A program made the position numbers and the translations under genes. DNA of 64,000 bases from assembly GCA_005656395.1 (NCBI GenBank), contig SRSI01000008.1:86405-150404 (forward strand), read 5' to 3'. This DNA comes from Strongyloides papillosus (lineage: Eukaryota; Nematoda; Chromadorea; Rhabditida; Strongyloididae). Of this stretch, positions 56,586-64,000 are shown one piece after another (position 1 is the stretch's first letter; every line of letters starts with the position of its first letter). The notes under the pieces are model-generated. The model made no database searches and was not told where the DNA came from. It saw nothing but the letters and a program-made list of their open reading frames with translations.

Positions 56586-57729
56586 TAAGAAGATCCATTT
56601 TAACCTAAGAAAGTAAAAAATGTAAGAAATTTTAACTGAAATTATGTTAATATAGATGTTATTAAGAAACTTAAATATTTCCAAATACTATTAGGAACAA
56701 TTTTTAATAGTTTATCTCAGAAAATGCTATACAATAATACTTTTTAGTATTAAATAATAAAATGAAAAAGTTTTTTTTAAATTTTCAATAAATATTTTTC
56801 ACAAATACGATATTTTATTAAAAAAATTTTTTAACTTAATTCACATTAAAAAATACATTTTAAAATAACCTGCATAAACCATGTTATTGTTGTCTAATGC
56901 TTTTAATAATTTTGTCATGGTGTTTAAACATATTTTTCGTTAAAATTACAAAAATTTTTAATGCTTATGTAAAAAAAATATCAGTTTATACAATTTTAAT
57001 TATTGAACTACATTACTTATAGTAGAATTACCAAGTCTATTAGATTGCTAAGTATTGAAGACTGTGACATTGTTTTTTTTTCTAACATTTATTTCACTTA
57101 CACTTATTTTTTTCTTAAAACTAAGTTTAGTAGAGCTTCTGTTGTAAAGTCACTTAATTTTGAGGAAATTCGAAACTAAGTTTTATTATGTAAAAAACAA
57201 AAACGAAATAGATAAAGATTTAAAACAATATTTGTAATGGTTAAATTAACTTCATTTACTAAGATGCATCGTACTTTCTATAATTATTATTATCGTTGTC
57301 TGTAAGTGTTATTATATCTTCCTTCAAACCCACACAAAATGAATTATTTTTTTTTATATAATTATTATTAAACACCTAAAATTTCTATAATATTTATACT
57401 TAAAAGTGTTTTTTTTTAAAACTGTCTTATAAAAACTTTTATTAGAAATTTTATCTGCTTTATTTAAGAAAAAAAATTTGAAAATGCGATATTATATTAC
57501 TGAATGAAACTATGGCATGAAATAAGGTTTATCCTAAAGAAAATATTTCAAACTATATAAAGATTTTAATGTATGGTAGATAAAGTCATCTTATGCAGAT
57601 CTGCATAAGACAATTCACTTACCATGCATTTGAGTTGTTAAAAATGTTTCGAAAAAATATGTAAACGAAATTCATGTCAGTAGTTTCGATAAGTTTTCTA
57701 TTGGCGTGTTAAGAATTGTTTAGAAACAG
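56586..57729. other. AT-rich spacer in the tRNA region
   Basis: Nothing recognised. Confidence 0.5.
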
Positions 57730-57823
57730 GCCCCATTGGCGCAGTTGGTTAGCGCGTGGTACTTATAAGTTAGAGCTTTTCTAAGCAATGCCAAGGTCAC
57801 CAGTTCGAGCCTGGTATGGGGCA
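57730..57823 (+). tRNA. tRNA-Ile (TAT) with 20-nt intron
   Basis: Acceptor GCCCCAT/ATGGGGC, anticodon stem TGGTA/TGCCA. The intron is at 57768-57787, at the canonical place one base 3' of the anticodon. T-run after the gene is absent but A-rich. Confidence 0.9.
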
Positions 57824-58275
57824 AAAAATCATATTTTGTAGTTAAGGTACTACAAAAAAGCACTCCAATAATCGTATATTTTCAATTTTACAATCTCGCA
57901 TAAGTGAAGAAATTAAGAAAAAACTAAAGAAAGACTAATTAATAACGTTATAAATTACTTTTAAAAAACTTGGAAATTTATTAACTTTTATTTTAAAATT
58001 ATAATATAATTGGAATAATATTTTAAAGTATGTTTTGATTGGATTTAAGTTCTGCTGTTATAAAAAAAATTATCAAATCTGTAATTTTGTAATTTATATA
58101 TGTCTAATTTTCTAGAACTTTAATATTAATTATGAATAAATAAAGTAAAAAATTTATTTTTTATTCTTCTTAGTTTTAATTAGTAGAAAAAATATTTTGT
58201 TTAATAATTAGCTAATAAGTTAAACTAAAATTTTCTGCGTTATGATGCGCTTTAAGTACCCAACGCCAAGGTCGT
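57824..58275. other. AT-rich spacer in the tRNA region
   Basis: Nothing recognised. Confidence 0.5.
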
Positions 58276-58347
58276 GGGGATATAGCTCAGTGGTAGAGCA
58301 TGTGACTGCAGATCATATGGTCCCCGGTTCAATCCCGGGTGTCCCCT
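58276..58347 (+). tRNA. tRNA-Cys (GCA)
   Basis: Acceptor GGGGATA/TGTCCCC (one T-G pair), anticodon loop CTGCAGA, T-arm CCCGG/CCGGG. Confidence 0.93.
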
Positions 58348-60049
58348 ACGTCTACCGTTTTTTAGGTAAACACATATTTGTTACATCAAACCATTTAATA
58401 TTTTTATTTTGTAATAATATTAAAAAAATGCATTAGATTTTTTTATCGAATTTTAAAAGATTACTTACAATACAATAAAAAAAATAAAATAATACCATAA
58501 ACATTGAAATATTTTTATACTCGAAAATTAAAGTACGTCTTTAATAGTTATTAGTTGATAATTAATTATAACAAAAATGCGATGAATTACGTTTTATGAC
58601 TAAATTTAATTAAATATTTTAAATACAAGTGCATTGCGTAAATGAAATTTTTATTCGGCTAGAACTAGTGTACTAAAATTTTAACAATAAAAAAAATAAA
58701 AATTAACATGACTAGTTTAAAAATATATTTTTTGGCTAACTACTTGTAAAAATCGGTTAAATTTTATATTTGTGTAATTACAGGTAAATATTATGTTATT
58801 TTTATATTCAGTAATTTTTAAATAATATTGATTTAATAGAACCAAAAACAACTGTTTTTTTAAAAATATTTGCGAAAATAATTATTGACAATACATAAAA
58901 TCTATTTTTATATGAAACTTCATTTTTATGATTTTTATTTTTTTATTATTAATTATTTCCTTACTTAATTTATACTACTACTTGCATTATAAATATAATA
59001 ATTGAATACATACATATTTTTAGCTCACAATCCATTAACTACAATAATGTTTTATGATTTTACCGTAGAATAAACTATGTTTTTTTTAATATTTAGAAGC
59101 AAATCTTGCGTTAATCATTTATTCTTAATAGTATTTTTAAATCAGCTATTATATTATGATAATTGCAAGAATATTGATTTTTATGTACCTTGCGAAGACT
59201 AATATAAAAGTTTAAATGTAGCGATAGAACGTTACAGAACCTTTTAGAAAATAACCCGGAGTTGGTATTAAGATTATACAAAGAGTGATATTTCCATATG
59301 TCAGTGAGTTTAAGAAAGTTTCGCTCTTCAGACAGTAGGTTCTAATATTTGCTATTTAATATACTAATTGTTGTATTATTTAGTGTAATAACCTGAAATT
59401 TATTTTAATTAACAAAGTTTAATTTAAATAATTAAATTATATTAAAAAAATGTTTAGCAATTTTAGAAATCATCAAAATCATTAATATAAATAAGGTAAT
59501 GCATAATACAAAAACTTTTGATATAGTTTTAATTTATGTAATTTATAATTAATATTTTTTAAGCATTTATAATGAGTATATTATAAAGGTTAAAAGATGT
59601 AAAGTGAATGAAATCTGATTTAAGAAACTATAACTACATTGAAAAATACCACATAAAAAAACTAATACATAAAGCAATATTTATCGTAATTGTACTTATT
59701 TTTTAAATATTTTCGAGTAAACTGTGAAATTTTGGTAGTAGTGTTAATATTTGTAACAAAGAAATAAACATAGAGTTATGATTATTGTATTGTTTGTAAT
59801 ATCGTACATTTTTTGAAAAGAACGTTTCAACTATAATCGACAAAGTGACGCAAAAAATTTAAAATAAATTTTTTATATTAACTCTGTTGATGTCAAGAAA
59901 ATATTTAAAATAAAAAATATCTGTTATATTATTTAAGTTACTGAACTTTTTTAAATAATAGAAATTTCCAAGAATTCGAGAAAAAAACCTGCAAATTATC
60001 CAGATTTAACTTTCTGTACACTTCCGTTTGCTAATGCAAAGAAAAACTA
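58348..60049. other. AT-rich spacer with a repeat fragment
   Basis: 58731-58760 resembles the 3.1-5.3 kb array unit. Nothing else recognised. Confidence 0.45.
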
Positions 60050-60122
60050 AGCCCTCCAGGGGGCTCGAACCCCTGACCGTTAGATTAAAAGTCTAACGCT
60101 CTACCAACTGAGCTAGGAAGGC
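60050..60122 (-). tRNA. tRNA-Lys (TTT)
   Basis: Acceptor GCCTTCC/GGAGGGC, anticodon stem TTAGA/TCTAA with loop CTTTTAA, T-loop TTCGAGC. Confidence 0.93.
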
Positions 60123-61905
60123 CTGGAGGCAAGATTTTCAAATCTGTTTAATTATTTTACATTATTCTAGTATATTTGTGATGTTTTATGTTAGAATTTT
60201 CATAATCTCACATTGCCAGCTTTCAATATTTGACAATTACATATAATTCGTTTTTTTCCTTTAAAAAAATAATCAAAAATTAATTTTTTCTAGTATTTTT
60301 AAGAAACCATATAATGTAATATTTTACATATATTTAATTTGTTGTAAAATAAGTGATAATTGTATACAAATAATTGAGATTCTAACGTAAGTTTTATACT
60401 ATAAAGTTAGTTTACTAACAACTTCTAACAAAATCGAAGTGAATAAATTTAATTATTTTTTATTTGCTTGTGTTTTTCCTGATATTCATTGATTGTAACA
60501 GAATAAAAAAAGTCTATTAAATATATTATTTAATTGTTATGTATTTAAACTCTTGATATGGTAAAATATTTTATTGATCTTATAGATATTTTATATAATA
60601 AATAAAAACAATAATAATTAATCAATTATACTTTATAACATTTTTGTCTCTTTTTAAATTTCCACCAGTTATCCGTTTAAATTTTATTTGTTGATTTTGT
60701 AGTAAAATTAATTCGTTAATAGAGAAAATAATGATGACATTGTTCATAACTTTCCGGGCCATTTATACTCATTTTTAGCAGTAATTTTATCTTCTTCTGC
60801 ATTTCTTTTAAAACAGAGTTTATTATATTATAAATAATTTCTTTGATGTAATAAAACTTTTTCTTTAATGATATTTTCTTGTACATGTAACAATAAAAAT
60901 AGACATAAAAAATACATTACAATAATTTTTAATGATGTTTAGTAGTAATTTTGATTTTTTATATACTATAGTTGATATCAAATTGAAATAAGTTATTTGG
61001 TTTATTTTTTATATAAAAATCTATAGAGTTTTAAAAATACTACATGGAGATATCATTATTTAAAATAATGAATTGTCATTTATTGAAAGTAATATATTAG
61101 TTTAAAATTTATTTATATTAATCGATAAGTTTTGAACGAAATGTATTATTTAAAACTTTCTCTTTAAACTCGGTTCCATTTGCAATAGAGAATGTAATAC
61201 TTTTTTACTAAGATAAAGTATTTTAAGCTTTTTATTTTTGTGTTAATTAATAATAATACTATTCTACAAACTTGTTTATTAAATGAGTCGATACATTAAT
61301 AAATTTAAATTTTTAATTGGAAACTTTTTTTATTTACTACCAGAAAAAAAAATTTATACCCTTAAAGATTTTGATACTTTCTTTTTTTAGTAGTATAGTT
61401 TTATTAAAAGACGTACCATGAGCTTTTGTTACATATATTCTAATAGAAGTATGCTAGCTAGGTTCTTGCCACCTAATTAAGGTTAATATTATCTAGTGAC
61501 ATGTTTGGATATGGGTGCTAAGAACAAAATAAAACAATGAAATGAATATAACTTTTTATTTTGTTAGTAAAACGAGTAGTACTTATAACTAAAATATAGT
61601 TTCTTAACTATAATTCAGCTAGTTGGTACAGAACTAATTATTATCTTAAATCTTCCTTCTTATAATAGTGTATTATTCTAACTACTATTAATTTTTTTCT
61701 CAGTTTAATAGTAGGATGTATTCTTTTTCTACAATAAACATCAATGCCTTCCTTTTTTTTGTGTTAATCTTAATGTTATTTGATATATTGTACAATATAA
61801 CACATAATATACACATTTATAATTTTTATTCTAATACAAATGATAAGCATCACGATACTAAAAAAAGATATAGCGTAGTAAAAGAGTAGTTTTCAAAAGA
61901 GATGT
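60123..61905. other. AT-rich spacer in the tRNA region
   Basis: Nothing recognised. Confidence 0.5.
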
Positions 61906-61977
61906 TGGAGACTGCGGGAATTGAACCCGCGGCTTCTCGCATGCAAAGCGAGCACTCTACCACTGAGTTAAGTCCCC
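61906..61977 (-). tRNA. tRNA-Ala (TGC)
   Basis: Acceptor GGGGACT/AGTCTCC (one G-T pair), anticodon loop TTTGCAT, T-arm GCGGG/CCCGC. Confidence 0.92.
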
Positions 61978-62293
61978 TGTTAGACGAGTAATTTAGTAGA
62001 TTATGTAAAATAGTTTAAAAAAATAATCTTTTATTTTAAAGAATATTAAAAATATTAAAATTTTCTCTATTTAACACGATAAAAGTAAATGGAAAATTTT
62101 GTTTAAAAATTAATTAATTAATTTTAAATTAAAAATATGATTGTATTGCTATTTATTTATATAAAAGTATAATAAATATCCCTAAGTTTTTTTCTGTAGT
62201 TAATTTAATACAGAATAAATTTTATAAGGCATTGAAACTATGGTTTTTTGATAAAACAATACGTATAAATACACCTTCTATGTAAAAAGAGTT

Positions 62294-62380
62294 TCCAACC
62301 AACCGGATTCGAACCAGTGACCTAAGGATATCAGCAATTAAATCTACAGTCCTCCGCTCTACCAACTGAGCTATGGTTGG
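62294..62380 (-). tRNA. tRNA-Tyr (GTA) with 14-nt intron
   Basis: Acceptor CCAACCA/TGGTTGG, anticodon GTA. The intron (62330-62343) lies between CTGTAG and ATCCTTAGG. T-loop TTCGAAT. Confidence 0.92.
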
Positions 62381-63122
62381 CTAACGAAAAGATGGCGCAC
62401 TTTTCCACAAAATATAATTTAAAATCCACCAGAGTTCATCAATCTTCACTACTATTTTTTAGTGTTTTTTCATTGTTTTTTGGTTGTTAGATAATTTTTA
62501 TAAACATATGAATATATTTAAAATATATAAGTATGTAATAATTTTTTAATTTAATGAAATGTTTTAATATTAAATCGTTTAATTTTCACTCAAATTGTTG
62601 CTTATATTTTCTTTTAAAATTTGTTAATATTCAAAAATTAAAAATTAATTTGGGAGAGGGGACATTCGCTTGTCCATAGGGTAAGCGAAATGGCTTTTTT
62701 TGTAACAAACAAAATATGACAAGCGAAAAGTCATTTTTTTTATTTTGCACTAACACAATAATTAGGATAATTTATAGTAGCATAAAAAACATTTTTGATG
62801 AAAAATATTGTTTTGATAAGGTAATTTTTTTTAAAATTTGCTAAAAGTAATTAAAAAAATCTACTTTTTTTATTATTATCTATCTATAAATGTCATAAAA
62901 TGTATTACAAAAATTGTGATAAACTTAAAATTGAATTGGTTGGTCTTTTCCGAACAAGGTCTCTAAATTATTTAAAAATAATGAAATGTTTGATTTTAAT
63001 GTTTAATAAGGAGTAAAAAATTAGATGATTTTTTTATTATAAAATAACGTCATATAAAGTAGATTGATTCATTTTGTTATTTTGTTTAATCATGCTTGAT
63101 TACAAAGAAATTTTTGTTCTAG
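62381..63122. other. AT-rich stretch before the last gene
   Basis: Ends with a pyrimidine tract and acceptor TTCTAG at 63122. Nothing else recognised. Confidence 0.4.
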
Positions 63123-64000
63123 TTTTCCCGATTACATATTAAAAAAAATCTATGATATTTTTAAGAACCATCCGACATATGGTGCTCGTCGTGTTCTTGA
63201 GGAATTGGGAAAATCATTTAACCAGGTAATAATATCTTGTTTTTAAATCTGACTATACAATATTTTGTAATATATAAGCATAAAAAACTATATTTAGTAG
63301 GTAGTACTTAGTATAATATTTGATCTATTATTATGTTGTCCTTTTAAATACTATAAAATCATCTACAATTTTTTATGTTACTTTTAAGCATTCGTTTTTT
63401 TAATAGATTTTCTATTATTTATATTTAAAAAAAGCACATAATTTTTATTTATTTATTGATAAAGTTTGTGTCATTGCATCAGTTTGTCTAGCAATGCCGT
63501 CGATATCATCACGTATAGGAATTAGTAGAAAAAGTCTATGAATGTATGTTATAAATGCAATTTTTTAATTTTTAAAAATTGCTAGAAATTTTATCTTGTG
63601 AATTTTTTGTCTGTTGAAAATGCATTTACATTGATTTTACTTACTTTTCTAAATTAGAAAAGTCAACTTTTAAATTCTTTTTTTAATTTAGTAAAAATGT
63701 ATCGAAAATATTTAAAATTTTTGAAAAATTTAAATTCTTAAAAAATAGTTTTGTTTAGTTTAAATATGTTTTTATAAAACTTTTTTGATTAATTATATAT
63801 ATAATCATTTTTGTTTTTGTTAATTTTTTTTAGGATTCACTGATGCTTTCAGAAAGTAGTATAAAAATTTATAAAAAAAATTTTTTATGATTTAAAAGAA
63901 TGCAAGTACAACCGGTTGAATATAGACCTGTAATAAATTCAAATATTATTACTCAAGAATTAAGTCCATGGATACTTGATTTACATACAATATATAGAAA
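63123..64000 (+). CDS. Unrecognised gene, two exons visible, runs off the window
   Basis: Exon 63123-63225 reads FPDYILKKIYDIFKNHPTYG and then ARRVLEELGKSFNQ, ending CAG/GTAATA. A 608-nt intron follows to the acceptor TTTTTAG at 63833. The next exon continues in phase (DSLMLSESSIKIYKKNFL, in-frame TGA near 63888, then QVQPVEYRPVINSNIITQEL) to the window end. The TGA stands where a Trp codon would be plausible. The HPTYGARRVLEEL segment is reminiscent of helix-turn-helix regions ahead of integrase cores, but I do not recognise the family. Confidence 0.35.

Overview
The window is eukaryotic and very AT-rich. Evidence: spliceosomal introns with GT..AG ends, many only about 39-48 nt long; two tRNA genes with introns; homologues of NOLC1/Nopp140, ZNRD2, RMND1, syntaxin-16 and ECHDC3; and Ty3/gypsy, piggyBac and MULE elements. 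The short introns and gene set suggest a compact-intron invertebrate animal, possibly a nematode or similarly reduced lineage. I cannot name the species.

Layout. 1-2280: a Nopp140-like gene (minus) and a small lysine-rich gene (plus). 3.1-5.27 kb: a diverged tandem repeat array of about 525-bp units. 5.28-16.29 kb: a ZNRD2-like gene split inside a serine codon by a complete 10,186-bp LTR retrotransposon (5931-16116). The element has identical 99-bp LTRs, a 4-bp ATCG target duplication and a tRNA-Gln primer-binding site. Its gag-pol lies on the minus strand. Between the pol 3' end and the 3' LTR it carries two plus-strand (antisense) genes: a spliced single-pass membrane protein ending in PPPY, and an unrecognised coiled-coil protein. 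16.4-22.4 kb: a run of host-type genes (RMND1, syntaxin-16, ECHDC3, a multi-pass membrane protein, a small membrane protein), nearly all carrying frameshifts or in-frame stops. 22.3-25.4 kb: repeats. 25.4-29 kb: UPF1-like helicase remnants around a frameshifted MULE transposase. 29-37.4 kb: small unrecognised coiled-coil and basic genes and pseudogenes, an inverted repeat, and a dispersed repeat of about 320 bp inserted in one arm.

38.0-47.4 kb: a second gypsy element with one open 2151-codon gag-pol, cut at its 3' end by a smaller, internally deleted LTR element with a 559-codon ORF. 48.4-50.9 kb: a complete piggyBac element with TTAA duplications, its transposase interrupted by one stop at the position of a conserved Trp. 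51-62.4 kb: nine tRNA genes of nine different isotypes in about 11 kb, with no protein gene seen between them. 63.1-64.0 kb: two exons of an unrecognised gene running off the window.

Most unusual points. (1) Both gypsy elements encode, between Gag and protease in the same polyprotein, a conserved module: hydrophobic segment, Cys-containing segment, long coiled coil, second hydrophobic segment. (2) One element carries intron-containing antisense genes, and the insertion site proves the whole 10.2 kb moved as one unit. (3) Both leaders contain strings of about six short hairpins with little sequence identity between them. (4) Nearly every host gene has a homopolymer frameshift or a TAA/TAG/TGA in frame. 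This points to an unpolished assembly or a degenerating region; a recoded stop is a less likely alternative.
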